DNA from: Sphingopyxis panaciterrae
GTDB lineage: Bacteria; Pseudomonadota; Alphaproteobacteria; Sphingomonadales; Sphingomonadaceae
Assembly: GCF_011762125.1 (NCBI RefSeq)
Contig: NZ_JAASQN010000006.1
Span: 35,001 to 99,000 of the forward strand
Length of the DNA stretch: 64,000 nt
Direction: 5' to 3'
Program-made: the position numbers and the translations under genes
Notes under the pieces: model-generated
Databases searched by the model: none
The model's input: only the letters and a program-made list of their open reading frames with translations
What the model was told of the DNA's origin: nothing
Shown here: positions 18,734 to 27,619 of the stretch, one piece after another
How positions within the stretch are numbered: position 1 is the first letter of the stretch
How the letters are laid out: each line of letters starts with the position of its first letter

Positions 18734-19144
18734 ATGACCGCAGCCTCCCTTCCGCACGACCATGCGATCGCCGTCGGTGCCGACCAGATCGATTTCATGG
18801 GGCATGTGAACAACGCCCATTATCTGAGCTGGGTGCAGGAAGCGGTGCTGTCTCATTGGCGCCATATCGCGCCGCCCGATGCGGTCGCGGCGCACCTGTG
18901 GGTCGCACTGAAACACGAGATTACCTATCGCCGCCCGGCGTTCCTCGACGATCAGGTCATTGCGACGGTGATCCTCGAAAAGGTGCAGGGCGCGCGCGCC
19001 TTTTACGAAACGATCATCAAGCGCGGCGAGGACGTGCTGGCCGAAGTGAAATCGAGCTGGTGCTGCATCGATGCCGAAACGCTCCGCCCCGCGCGGCTGG
19101 CAAGTGAGGTTGTCGCACGCTTCTTTCCCGGCGAGAAGGTCTAA
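18734..19144 (+). CDS. 4HBT-type acyl-CoA thioesterase, hotdog fold
   Basis: A 136-residue hotdog protein of the 4-hydroxybenzoyl-CoA thioesterase/YbgC class. The N-terminal DQIDFMGHVNNAHYLSWVQEA has the Asp and the GHVNN-YL pattern of that class; the ITYRRPAFLDD strand follows. It should hydrolyse an acyl-CoA or similar thioester in the cytoplasm; the substrate cannot be told. An 18-bp palindrome immediately before the ATG suggests it is regulated, perhaps with fatty-acid genes elsewhere. An alternative downstream start would remove the active-site Asp, so the ATG at 18734 stands. Confidence 0.9.
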   Translation: MTAASLPHDHAIAVGADQIDFMGHVNNAHYLSWVQEAVLSHWRHIAPPDAVAAHLWVALKHEITYRRPAFLDDQVIATVILEKVQGARAFYETIIKRGEDVLAEVKSSWCCIDAETLRPARLASEVVARFFPGEKV

Positions 19145-19164
19145 AACCTTCGCCTTCCCATGAC

Positions 19165-19195
19165 AAAAGGCCCCGCCTTGCGACGGGGCCTTCGG
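19165..19195. terminator. Bidirectional terminator-like hairpin
   Basis: AAAAGGCCCCG and CGGGGCCTT form a GC-rich stem with a short loop between the convergent genes ending at 19144 and 19214. An A-run lies on one side, so it can serve as an intrinsic terminator for the minus-strand gene and weakly for the plus-strand gene. Confidence 0.7.
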
Positions 19196-19213
19196 GTCGT
19201 TCGATTCGCACCG

Positions 19214-19447
19214 TTACGGGCTGACGGGCGCGTCGTCGTCGTTATCGGCGATCAGCCATATACCGCCGGCAATAACGAGAACCGCCAGCAAGGCAGGCAG
19301 CCAGCTCGAACCGCTGAGCTCGTTCGTGCCGTCGGCGGCGGTTGTCGCACGCGCGCTATCCAGCGCGGGAGCGGCAGACGCAGCCATCGGCGACAGGATC
19401 ATCGATGCCGCGGCGATCGAAACCGCGGCCTTTTTCATAATATGCAT
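19214..19447 (-). CDS. Small exported protein with C-terminal membrane helix
   Basis: A 77-residue protein with a signal peptide (KKAAVSIAAASMILSPMAASA), a short polar stretch, a C-terminal helix (WLPALLAVLVIAGGIWLIA) and an acidic end (DNDDDAPVSP). Such two-hydrophobic-segment proteins are common in sphingomonads, and none has a known role that I can state. It has its own terminator hairpin at 19165. The start could be the ATG at 19447 or at 19438 (MKKAAV). Confidence 0.75.
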   Translation of the reverse strand: MHIMKKAAVSIAAASMILSPMAASAAPALDSARATTAADGTNELSGSSWLPALLAVLVIAGGIWLIADNDDDAPVSP

Positions 19448-19573
19448 TATAAACTCCGTCGATAGCCTTGGGCGCGGACACGCTTAGCGACTATCGATCG
19501 AGGTGCGGCCCGGGTTCCGTCCGCTTCATCACTTCATCGCGAAAAAGCGGCCGGTGAACCGTTAGGCCATCGT

Positions 19574-20860
19574 TCACGCCGCCTCAAATCGCAGCGGCAG
19601 GCGCTTCAATCCGCCGACGAAGACCGATTCGACGCGGGCAGGCTCGCCCGCAAGTTCGACGCGCTTCAGCCGCGGCAGCAATTCTTCCATCAGGATGCGC
19701 ATTTCCATGCGCGCGAGATGCTGGCCGAGGCAGACATGCGCGCCGAAGCCGAAGGCGATCTGCTGGTTCTTTGCGCGGTCGGGATCGAAGGTGAACGGAT
19801 CGGCGAACACGCCTTCGTCGCGGTTGGCCGAAACATAATTCAGCATCAGCCAGTCGCCTTCGCGGACCGTCTGCCCGCCGATCTCGACGTCTTGCCGGGC
19901 GCTGCGCATGAAATGCTGGACGGGCGTCGTCCAGCGGATCGCTTCATCGATCAACCCGCCCTTGTCGCTGTCGACGGCGCGGAAGCGTTCGAACAGCGCC
20001 GGGTTCTTCGCCAGTTCCATGATCGCACCGGCGGTCGAGGCGCTCGTCGTGTCATGACCCGCGGTCGCGATGATCATATAATAGCCGGCGAGCTCGCGGT
20101 CGGGGATCTGTTCGCCGCCGACCATGGCATTGGCGATCACCGTCGCGATATCCTCGCGCGGGTTGGCGCGGCGGTCGGCGGTGAGCGCGCCGAAATAATT
20201 TTCGAAATCGGCGATGACATAGTTCAGCATCGCGATCGCCTGCTCGGCGCTGGTAATCGCCTCGCGGCTCCGGTTGAGCTCGGGGTCGGTCGGGCCGAAC
20301 AATTGCTGCGTCAGCATCAGCATGCGCGGCTCATCCTCGGGCGGGACGCCCAGGATATCCATGATGACGCGCAGCGGATAATGCGCCGCGACGTCGCGCG
20401 CAAAGTCGGTCTCACCGCCCGACTCCAGCATCTGATCGACCGTTTCGCGGGCGTGTCGCCGGATGCGGTCTTCGACCATCTTCAGATTCTTGGGCATGAA
20501 CCAGCTCTGGGTCAGCAGCCGGTATTTCATATGATCGGGGGCATCCATCTGGACGAGCGAGCGGATCAGGTGCCCGTCATTGTTCGGCGTCGCGGCGCGC
20601 GCCAGCGCCTCACCATCGCGGTTGGTCAGCACGGTCGGGCGGACGCCGTTCGCGAATCGCTGTGGATCACGGCTGATTGCCATGATGTCGGCATGCCGCG
20701 TGACCAGCCAGAAGGGCTCATGGTCATGGTTCTCGGCGACCGCAAGCGGCGCGTTGGCACGCGCCCAGGCAAGTTGCTCGTGCAGCGGATCCCACGCCCC
20801 ATAGGCGACGGGATCGATGACGGCGGCGGCTACCTCTCCAGGCAATATAGGTTTTGTCAT
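19574..20860 (-). CDS. Cytochrome P450
   Basis: A 428-residue soluble bacterial P450. The I-helix oxygen-activation motif is ATAGHDTTSAS, the K-helix ExxR is EAIRW and the heme-thiolate loop is FGFGAHVCLGQHLA, with the axial Cys. The general form resembles CYP108-like terpenoid hydroxylases, but family-level assignment is only a guess. No ferredoxin or reductase gene is next to it, so it must use electron carriers encoded elsewhere. It starts at MTKPILPGE (20860) and stands alone, divergent from nothing close. Confidence 0.93.
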   Translation of the reverse strand: MTKPILPGEVAAAVIDPVAYGAWDPLHEQLAWARANAPLAVAENHDHEPFWLVTRHADIMAISRDPQRFANGVRPTVLTNRDGEALARAATPNNDGHLIRSLVQMDAPDHMKYRLLTQSWFMPKNLKMVEDRIRRHARETVDQMLESGGETDFARDVAAHYPLRVIMDILGVPPEDEPRMLMLTQQLFGPTDPELNRSREAITSAEQAIAMLNYVIADFENYFGALTADRRANPREDIATVIANAMVGGEQIPDRELAGYYMIIATAGHDTTSASTAGAIMELAKNPALFERFRAVDSDKGGLIDEAIRWTTPVQHFMRSARQDVEIGGQTVREGDWLMLNYVSANRDEGVFADPFTFDPDRAKNQQIAFGFGAHVCLGQHLARMEMRILMEELLPRLKRVELAGEPARVESVFVGGLKRLPLRFEAA

Positions 20861-21010
20861 GCAACGAAACTGCCGCAACGCGGGACGCTTGTCGAGCCAC
20901 TACCGGGGAAGGCAGCCTCTCCGATCAGATTTTGGCTGCGCGTTCGCGCGGGCCGGGCATGACGAGCTCGGCGACAGCGGCGAGGCCGTGCCCCACCGCC
21001 CGTGCATTGC

Positions 21011-22606
21011 TCATTTGAACAGACTGCCGAGAATTCCCCGCATCAGCTGGCCGCCGAATTTGCCCGCGACCTGCCGGCCAAGATTGGTCGCCGCCGAACG
21101 CGCCGCCGATTGGACCATTTTCTCCGCAAAGCTCGGTTTTGCGGCTTCGCGCGCCGCGACCTTTTCCTGCTGGAGGCGGACCTTTTCTTCAGCGACCTTG
21201 CGCTTCGCCTCTTCCTTCGCGGCAATCGCGGCCTGCTTGTCGGCCTCGACCTGCGCCTTCGCCTCGACCGCGGCCGCATGCGCCTGTTCGGCCTTGGCGG
21301 CGAGCAGTTCCTCGGCGCTTTCGCGATCGACGACGGTGTCGTACTTGCCCTCGACCGGCGAGATCGACTTGATGATCGCGCGCTCTTTCGCGTCGAGCGG
21401 ACCCGCGCGCGAACAGGGCGGCTTGATCAACGTGCGTTCGACCGGCGACGGCGCGCCGTCGGCCATGAGCAGCGAGACGAGCGCCTCGCCGACCTTCAAT
21501 TCGGTGATCTCGCGCGCGACGTCGATTTTCGGGTTGGGACGGAAGGTATCGGCGGCAGCCTTCACCGCCTTCTGGTCGCGCGGGGTGAACGCGCGGAGCG
21601 CATGCTGGACGCGGTTGCCGAGCTGACCCGCGACATCCTCGGGTATGTCGATCGGGTTCTGCGTCACGAAATAGACGCCGACGCCCTTCGAGCGGATCAG
21701 GCGCACGACCTGCTCGATCTTTTCGGCGAGCGCGGGCGGCGCGTCGTCGAACAGCAGATGCGCCTCGTCGAAGAAAAAGACGAGCTTCGGCTTGTCGGGA
21801 TCGCCAACCTCGGGAAGCGTCTCGAACATCTCGCTCAAAAGCCAGAGCAGGAAGGTCGCATAAAGCTTCGGGCTCGCCATCAGCTTGTCGGCGGCAAGGA
21901 TATTCACATAGCCGCGGCCGTTTTCGTCGGTGCGGATCATGTCCTGGATATCGAGCGCCGGCTCGCCGAAGAAATGATCGCCGCCCTGGCTTTCGAGCGT
22001 CAGCAGCTGGCGCTGGATCGTGCCCACCGTCGCCTTCGACACATTGCCATATTTGGTCGTCAGTTCGTCGGCATTTTCGGCGCACCAGGCGAGCATCGCC
22101 TGCAGATCGCCCATGTCGAGGAGCAGCAGATTCTGTTCGTCGGCGACGCGGAACGCAATCGCGAGCACGCCTTCCTGCACTTCGTTGAGTCCCATCAGCC
22201 GCGCGAGCAGCAGCGGCCCCATTTCCGAAATCGTCGTGCGGACCGGATGCCCCTGCTCGCCGAACAGGTCCCAGAAGATCACCGGATTATCGCGATAGGC
22301 CCATTCGCTGTCGCCGATTTCAGCGGCCCGCGCGGCAAAAATCTCGTGCGTCTTGGCGGTCGGGCTGCCCGCCATCGCCATGCCGGCAAGGTCGCCTTTC
22401 ACGTCGGCGACGAAGACCGGGACCCCGACCGCGGAAAAGCCCTCGGCAAGTCCCTGCAAGGTCACCGTCTTACCGGTCCCGGTCGCACCGGCGATCAGCC
22501 CGTGGCGGTTCGCGCGCTTGAGCACCAGCGACTGGCGCGGACCATCGGGAGCCCCGCCGCCGCCAAGGCCGATATAGATTTCGCTTGCCGTGCTCGCGTC
22601 GCTCAC
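21011..22606 (-). CDS. HerA-like ATPase, DUF853 (YjgR) family
   Basis: A 531-residue P-loop ATPase. Walker A is [14 protein letters not shown] (about residues 38-51) and Walker B is [13 protein letters not shown]. The domain order and the segment [19 protein letters not shown] fit the DUF853/YjgR branch of HerA-FtsK ATPases. Residues about 425-510 form a long Ala/Glu/Lys coiled-coil-like helix. The biological role is not settled; DNA translocation is inferred from the superfamily. It starts with GTG at 22606, preceded by a strong GGAGG. Structured element copy 4 lies 35 bases upstream. Confidence 0.9.
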   Translation of the reverse strand: MSDASTASEIYIGLGGGGAPDGPRQSLVLKRANRHGLIAGATGTGKTVTLQGLAEGFSAVGVPVFVADVKGDLAGMAMAGSPTAKTHEIFAARAAEIGDSEWAYRDNPVIFWDLFGEQGHPVRTTISEMGPLLLARLMGLNEVQEGVLAIAFRVADEQNLLLLDMGDLQAMLAWCAENADELTTKYGNVSKATVGTIQRQLLTLESQGGDHFFGEPALDIQDMIRTDENGRGYVNILAADKLMASPKLYATFLLWLLSEMFETLPEVGDPDKPKLVFFFDEAHLLFDDAPPALAEKIEQVVRLIRSKGVGVYFVTQNPIDIPEDVAGQLGNRVQHALRAFTPRDQKAVKAAADTFRPNPKIDVAREITELKVGEALVSLLMADGAPSPVERTLIKPPCSRAGPLDAKERAIIKSISPVEGKYDTVVDRESAEELLAAKAEQAHAAAVEAKAQVEADKQAAIAAKEEAKRKVAEEKVRLQQEKVAAREAAKPSFAEKMVQSAARSAATNLGRQVAGKFGGQLMRGILGSLFK

Positions 22607-22640
22607 TCGCTATCCTCCATTTGAAAGCCTTGTCGAAGGT

Positions 22641-22913
22641 CTAGAGTCTGTCCTGGAGAGATTGAGACGTCGTGATTGCCCTGGGAAGTCCGCCGGCCAG
22701 GAGCGGCGTGCAGCAGGGGCCGGCGGCCCCTGCCAGCGACGCGACGAAGTCCGGCGGACTTCCCAGGGCAACCGCTTCGCGGCGGGCCGATTTTGGCCCA
22801 GGGCCGCGTCGCTCGTCGGTCACTATGCTTCGGCATGGCTCCCTCCTCGCTCCTTGCCCTGAGCCAAAATCAACTCCGTCACGATGTCTCAATCTCTCCA
22901 GGACAGACTCTAG
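22641..22913 (-). repeat. Structured dispersed element, copy 4 (273 bp, reversed)
   Basis: Outer arms 22641-22675 and 22879-22913 pair over 35 positions with one mismatch, and again differ in sequence from the other copies. Read on the minus strand: GATTTTGGCTCAGGG pairs with CCCTGGGCCAAAATC; the small hairpin is ATGC-CGAA-GCAT; the GAA-loop hairpin is CCGC-GAA-GCGG; and a perfect 21-bp stem (22676-22696 with 22751-22771) encloses GCAGGGGCC/GGCCCCTGC. The conserved core CAGGGCAAGGAGCGAGG matches copies 1-3. It lies upstream of the HerA-like gene. Confidence 0.88.
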
Positions 22914-23215
22914 AACGGCGGCGCAGGTCAGGCAATCGGCAACCGGCGCGATTCGGCGACGCGGGCGGAAGGGCGGAAAACTGCGTAACTTCACACTGAA
23001 GCGCATCTTTCTGCAGGACGATCAAAGGCGTCTGCATCCTTAAAGCCACAAAAGCCCCGCATGCGCGGATCGGAATTGTGGCTTTTGTGGCCTTAAGGCC
23101 GGAGCGGATCGCCGATCGTTTCATCCGGCAGGATAGATCATGCCGGTATTTTTTAGGAAAGCGGTATTTGGGGGAGCGGACAGCGGGTTTCGGCCGGGAG
23201 TTGCCGTTCCGTCCA
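22914..23215. repeat. Intergenic region with a 19-bp inverted repeat
   Basis: Between element copy 4 and the repeat at 23216 there is no gene. The notable feature is an inverted repeat at 23038-23098: arms around AAAGCCACAAAAGCC and GGCTTTTGTGGCC match at 18 of 19 positions, and the loop holds a further CCGC-ATGC-GCGG hairpin. It has no T-run typical of a terminator. I do not know its family. Confidence 0.7.
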
Positions 23216-23312
23216 TCGTCACCCCGGACTTGATCCGGGGTCCCGCTTGGCCTCGAAAACCGTCGGCGCCCTCCAAAAAAAGCGGGATCCCGGGTCAAGC
23301 CCGGGATGACGA
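23216..23312. repeat. Palindromic repeat, CCGGACTTGA family, copy B
   Basis: TCGTCACCCCGGACTTGATC at the left end and GGGTCAAGCCCGGGATGACGA at the right end are inverted; AAAAAAAGCGGGATCC lies near the centre. The flanks CGGCCGGGAGTTGCCG before it and CCCGCTCCCCACCCCAA after it also recur around other copies, so the mobile or amplified unit is longer than the palindrome. Confidence 0.85.
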
Positions 23313-23368
23313 AGCTGTAGAAAGCGACGCCCGCTCCCCACCCCAATGCCGACATTCCCGTCCCGCCC

Positions 23369-23739
23369 TCACCCCATGACGAAGGCGTTGAGCTTGTTGC
23401 CGTCGGGATCGCGGAAATAGCCCGCTTAGAAGCCTTCGCCGCGCGGTCCCGGCTGGCCTTCGCACGTGCCGCCGTTCGCCAGCGCGATATCGTAGAGGCG
23501 GTGGACCTGGTCCTGGTCCCTTGCCTGCAGCGCGACCATCACACCGTTGCCGACGCTCGCCGGATTGCCGTCGAACGGCCTGGTCAGGCCGATGCCGGCG
23601 CCGCCGTCGGGCTTTCCCCATGCGATGAAGCCGTCGAATTCCATCATCCGCGGCGTGTCCAGTTCGGCGGCGATGGCGTCGTAAAAGGCCGCCGCCTTGG
23701 CGAGGTCGCGCGTTCCCAATGTCACATAACCGATCATCA
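23369..23739 (-). pseudogene. VOC/glyoxalase-like gene with an in-frame TAA
   Basis: From ATG at 23739, preceded by GGGAGAAGAG, the frame reads MMIGYVTLGTRDLAKAAAFYDAI, a typical start of VOC-superfamily (glyoxalase/bleomycin resistance) proteins. The frame is interrupted by TAA at 23426-23428 and then continues without shift as AGYFRDPDGNKLNAFVMG to TGA at 23369. The family consensus at the TAA is Tyr (GFYAGYFRDPDGNKL), so a single change of TAT or TAC to TAA accounts for it. The lost end includes the Asp-Gly-Asn strand that carries a metal-binding region in many members. It could also be a sequencing error. Confidence 0.85.
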
Positions 23740-23876
23740 TCTCTTCTCCCGACTCGATGTTATCGGAACATAATAAGAACATGAACCGCGCGCGCAAACA
23801 AAAAGGGCGCCGGACCCGAAGGTCGCGGCACCCCTTCCGGATGGCTGGCCGTCCCACAAGCGGGCAGGCGGGCGCG

Positions 23877-25373
23877 TTACGGCTTCACGCGTACCGCGAT
23901 GAAGGCCGAGGGCCCGCCACGGCGCAGGATTTCGAGCAGGACGGCGTCGCGCCCGGCCTTTTTGGCGTCGGAAACGATCTTCGCCAGCGCGTCGCTTGTC
24001 GTCACCGGCGTGCGGTTGGCGCTGACGATCACGTCGCCGCGGCGCAGGCCCTTGCGGCCCGCATCGCTGTTCGCCGACGCGGCACCGATCACCAGACCCT
24101 TGCTGTTCGCATCGACGCCGATCGAGCGCGCGATGTCGGCGGTGAGCGGCTGCACTGCGAGGCCAAGCGTTTCCTGGATCGTCGTGTCGGCTGCCCCCGA
24201 CGGATCGTCGGGCAGCGTCTGTTCTTCCTCGGGGTCGAAATTCGTCCCCGCCAGCTGTTCCTCGGGCGGGCGCGTGCCGACGATGGCGTTCAGCGTCATC
24301 GTCTTGCCGTCGCGCACGATTTCGAGCGGGATGCGCGTGCCCGGTTTGGTATTGGCGACGATGTACGACAAGGTCTGCTGCGGCGTGACGTCCTTGCCGT
24401 TGACCTTGGTCACGACGTCGCCACGCTTCAGCCCGGCCTTGGCCGCCGCGCCGTCGTCCTCGACGCGCTGGACGAATTCGCCGCGATCCTTGGGCAGGCC
24501 GAGCGCCGCCGCGAGATCCTCGTCGACCGGCGCGATGCCGATGCCGAGATAGCCGCGTTCGATCTTCGCACCCGAGCGCAGCGAATCGATCACCGGGATC
24601 GCCGCATCGGCGGGAATCGCGAAATTGACGCCGATGTTCGCGCCGACGGGCGAGATCAGCATATTGTTGATGCCGACGACATTGCCTTGGAGGTCGAACA
24701 GCGGACCGCCCGAGTTGCCGCGGTTGATGGCGGTGTCGGTCTGGATATAGCGGTCATAGGCGCCGCCGCTGCCGAGGTTGCGCTGCACGGCGGAGATGAT
24801 CCCCGCGGTCACCGTCGAGCCGAGACCGAGCGGATTGCCGATCGCGACCACCCAGTCGCCGACGCGCGCGGTGCTGCTGTCGGCGAATTTGACGAAGGGC
24901 AGCCCCGTCGCATCGATCTTGAGCAATGCCAGGTCGGACGCGACGTCGCGGCCGACGATCGTCGCCTTATATTCCTTCTGGTTGGTCAGCGTCACCGTCA
25001 CCTGATTGACCGCCTCGCCGCGCGGACCGCCCGAGATGACGTGGTTGTTGGTGACGATATAACCGTCGGTCGAGATCAGGAAGCCCGAGCCGCCGCCCTG
25101 CTGTTCCTGCGTGATCGGTTCGCGCGTCCCGGCGAAGGGATTGAGCCGCACGCCCAGCGTGACCTCCTGCTTGGTCGAGATGTTGACCACCGCGGGCTGG
25201 AGCTGCTCGACGAGGTCGGCGAAGCTTTCGGGGGCGCCCGATCGGGGCACGACCTTGGCGATCTCGCTCTTCTCATTCTGCGCGACCTGCGCGCCGACGG
25301 GGGATTGGGTTACCAGCGCCAGCGCCGTGCCACCCACCAGCAAGGCCGAAGTGATGCCATAAACATAACGCAC
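23877..25373 (-). CDS. degQ: DegP/DegQ-type periplasmic serine protease
   Basis: A 498-residue HtrA-family protease. An N-terminal hydrophobic signal or anchor (about residues 6-28) is followed by a trypsin-like domain with the triad His in IVTNNHVIS, Asp in VASDLALLKI and Ser in GNSGGPLFD. Two PDZ domains follow, the first with GYLGIGIAPV and the second near GLRRGDVIVSANRTPV. It degrades or refolds damaged envelope proteins. It starts at GTG 25373, with AAAGGA upstream and no better ATG. It lies downstream of hflK-hflC on the same strand, a common sphingomonad order, forming a membrane protein quality-control cluster. Confidence 0.95.
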   Translation of the reverse strand: MRYVYGITSALLVGGTALALVTQSPVGAQVAQNEKSEIAKVVPRSGAPESFADLVEQLQPAVVNISTKQEVTLGVRLNPFAGTREPITQEQQGGGSGFLISTDGYIVTNNHVISGGPRGEAVNQVTVTLTNQKEYKATIVGRDVASDLALLKIDATGLPFVKFADSSTARVGDWVVAIGNPLGLGSTVTAGIISAVQRNLGSGGAYDRYIQTDTAINRGNSGGPLFDLQGNVVGINNMLISPVGANIGVNFAIPADAAIPVIDSLRSGAKIERGYLGIGIAPVDEDLAAALGLPKDRGEFVQRVEDDGAAAKAGLKRGDVVTKVNGKDVTPQQTLSYIVANTKPGTRIPLEIVRDGKTMTLNAIVGTRPPEEQLAGTNFDPEEEQTLPDDPSGAADTTIQETLGLAVQPLTADIARSIGVDANSKGLVIGAASANSDAGRKGLRRGDVIVSANRTPVTTSDALAKIVSDAKKAGRDAVLLEILRRGGPSAFIAVRVKP

Positions 25374-25508
25374 GATCGCAAATCCTTTTCTCTTACGAAA
25401 ACCGTTGAAGGTCCTAATCCCGGCGCGATGCTGTCTGCTCGCCGCTGGCTGAACGCCGTTTGAACATGAACGTTGTTGTACCGTCCGTTCATCGGGCGCG
25501 CCGCCCGG

Positions 25509-26360
25509 TCAACCTCCCTGGAAACGCTTCAGATATTCATTATCGGGCGACAGGATGATCGACGTCCCGCCCTTGTTGTTCTCACCCAAGAAGGTCTGGC
25601 GATAGCTCTGCATCGCGCGGTAGAAATCGTAGAATTCGGGATCCTTGCCAAAGCTTTCGGCATAGATGCGCGCCGCTTCGCCGTCGGCGCTGCCACGGAT
25701 GATCTGCGCTTCCTTCTGCCCTTCGGCGCGGATCGAGATCGCCTCCTGCTGACGCGCCGTCCGCATGCGGTTGTACGCCGCTTCGAGCGTCGCGCCTTCG
25801 GGCAGGTCGGCGCGCTTGATCCGCACGTCGATAATCTCGGCGCCGTATTTCTTTGCCTCGCGATTGAGCGCGACCTGGATATTGTCCATCACCGCCCCGC
25901 GTTCGGCCGACAGCAGCGTTGCAAAGGTCCGCTTGCCAAGTTCGTTGCGCAGCGACGAGCCGAGGATCGTCGCAAGCTGCGCCTGAAGCTTATCCTCGGT
26001 CCGGATCGCGGTGTACATGCGCACCGGATTGGTGATGCGGAAGCGCGCAAAGGCGTCGACCTGCAGCCGCTGCTGGTCGGTCGACAATACCTGCTGGCGC
26101 TCCATGTTCACGCCAAGGATGCGCTTGTCGATATATTGGATGCCATCGGTGAAGGGCACGCGCAGGACAAGACCGGCGCCCGAGCGACCAAAGTCCTCGT
26201 TCGGCTTGTAGCGGTTCACCGTGCGCTCGATCTCGCCGAAGCGCAGGATCAGCGCCTGCTTGTCTTCGGGCACGATCGCGAGCGACTGCGACAGGATGAC
26301 GAGCAGGACGAGGACGCCGACGAGCAGGCGAAGCGGGTTGCGGAAGAGGGCCTCGAACAT
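25509..26360 (-). CDS. hflC: FtsH modulator HflC
   Basis: A 283-residue membrane-anchored SPFH (band 7) protein. An N-terminal helix (LRLLVGVLVLLVILSQSLAIV) precedes the SPFH domain (EDKQALILRFGEIERTV), and a long helical part follows (REAKKYGAEIIDVRIKRADLPEGA; RTARQQEAISIRAEGQKEAQIIRG). With HflK it forms a cage around FtsH in the inner membrane and limits membrane-protein degradation. ATG at 26360 shares one base with the hflK stop (TGATG); a GTG precedes it in frame. Confidence 0.95.
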   Translation of the reverse strand: MFEALFRNPLRLLVGVLVLLVILSQSLAIVPEDKQALILRFGEIERTVNRYKPNEDFGRSGAGLVLRVPFTDGIQYIDKRILGVNMERQQVLSTDQQRLQVDAFARFRITNPVRMYTAIRTEDKLQAQLATILGSSLRNELGKRTFATLLSAERGAVMDNIQVALNREAKKYGAEIIDVRIKRADLPEGATLEAAYNRMRTARQQEAISIRAEGQKEAQIIRGSADGEAARIYAESFGKDPEFYDFYRAMQSYRQTFLGENNKGGTSIILSPDNEYLKRFQGG

Positions 26361-27529
26361 CACTGACCTCCCTTCGTCGCCGCTTCGGGCGCGGGGGTCG
26401 CGGCGTCACTCACGCGCCGCTGGACCTGGTTCAGCGGCAGATAGGGGGTAACACCCCGCGGTTCGACGATCGTCTTGTCGACGTTCGACAACACATTCTC
26501 CATCGTTTCATAATAAAGCCGCTGACGCGTCACCGCGGGCGCGAGCTTATATTGTTCATAAATCTTGTCGAACGCCGCGGTGTCGCCGCGTGCGCGTTCG
26601 AGCACCTGTTGCTGATAGGCGCGCGCGAGGTTGATTGCCGATTCGCGTTCTTGCCGCGATGCGGTGACTTCCTTGAACGCTTCGTCGACCTGGCTCGGCG
26701 GGTCGGCCTGACGGATCGCGATACCCTGGATCGTGACGCCGGCGCGATACTGGTTCAAAAGCTCCTGCATGCGCGCCTGTACCTGCGTCTCGATCTCGAC
26801 GCGGCCGGGACCGATCGCCTGAACGAGGTCGAAATTGGCGACCGTCGCGCGCATCGCGCTTTCGGCGACCTCGCGGATCGTGCCTTCGGGATCGGCGAGC
26901 TGGAAGAAGAACAGCTCGGGATCGCGCACCGACCAGCGGACCTCATAGGCAAGGTCGACGATGCTCTGGTCGCGCGTCAGCACGAAATTCTCGTCGGTGG
27001 CATTGGGCGAGCCGACCGCCATGGTGCGGATCGCGCGGACGTCCTCGAGCCGGATGCGCTCGATCGGCGCCGGCCACGTGAATTTCACGCCCGGGCCGAC
27101 GGTACGCGAATAGCTGCCGAGCCGGGTGACGACGCCTTCCTTTTCGGGCGGGACGATATGGAAGGAGGAAAAGAGCACCCACAATATAACGACCGCACCG
27201 ACGCCCCATTTCCAGAGCCGCGCCGATTCAGGCAGGTTCATTCCCCCGCCGCTGCCGCCCGAACCACCGCCGCCGAAGCCGCGTCCCTTGCGCAGCAGTT
27301 CGTCGAGCGCCGACGGGCCGCGCGGCTTGCGCGCGCGCGGTTCGGCGGGATCGGGGGTGACCCAGGGATTGCGCGGGCCGGGCTTCTTGCCGCCTTCCGA
27401 ACCATCGTCGTTGCCGCCCTTGGGGCCGCTGCCCCACGGACTGTTCGCCATCTGGCTGATCTGATGGAAAAATTGCCGCAATCCCCTCGGGCTGCGGCGT
27501 CCCATGCTACCGTCAATCTTCTCGTTCAT
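26360..27529 (-). CDS. hflK: FtsH modulator HflK
   Basis: A protein of about 389 residues: a Gly-rich, charged cytoplasmic N-terminus (SPWGSGPKGGNDDGSEGGKKPGP), a membrane helix (LWKWGVGAVVILWVLFSSFHIV), the SPFH domain (PPEKEGVVTRLGSYSRTVGPG) and a C-terminal helical part ending in PYLPLNQVQRR, characteristic of HflK. It partners HflC and FtsH. Two starts are plausible: ATG 27529 (MNEKIDGS) and ATG 27451 (MANSPWGSG), the latter matching the usual HflK N-terminus; neither has a strong Shine-Dalgarno sequence. It is divergent from mrp. Confidence 0.94.
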   Translation of the reverse strand: MNEKIDGSMGRRSPRGLRQFFHQISQMANSPWGSGPKGGNDDGSEGGKKPGPRNPWVTPDPAEPRARKPRGPSALDELLRKGRGFGGGGSGGSGGGMNLPESARLWKWGVGAVVILWVLFSSFHIVPPEKEGVVTRLGSYSRTVGPGVKFTWPAPIERIRLEDVRAIRTMAVGSPNATDENFVLTRDQSIVDLAYEVRWSVRDPELFFFQLADPEGTIREVAESAMRATVANFDLVQAIGPGRVEIETQVQARMQELLNQYRAGVTIQGIAIRQADPPSQVDEAFKEVTASRQERESAINLARAYQQQVLERARGDTAAFDKIYEQYKLAPAVTRQRLYYETMENVLSNVDKTIVEPRGVTPYLPLNQVQRRVSDAATPAPEAATKGGQ

Positions 27530-27619
27530 ATTGCTTTTATAGGGGCGGCGGGCGCGATTAACAGGGGGGCAAGCGAAAATGGCTGGCAATCGCGCGCTCC
27601 ATGCCTATCTGCGCGGGAC

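Noticed and set aside
18714..18740. TTGACA in the palindrome as a sigma-70 -35 box
   Set aside because: No -10-like hexamer lies 16-18 bases downstream; the ATG would fall inside the promoter.
26552..27619. Long N-terminal extension of the mrp frame
   Set aside because: It is antisense to hflK; the family N-terminus begins at ATG 27620.
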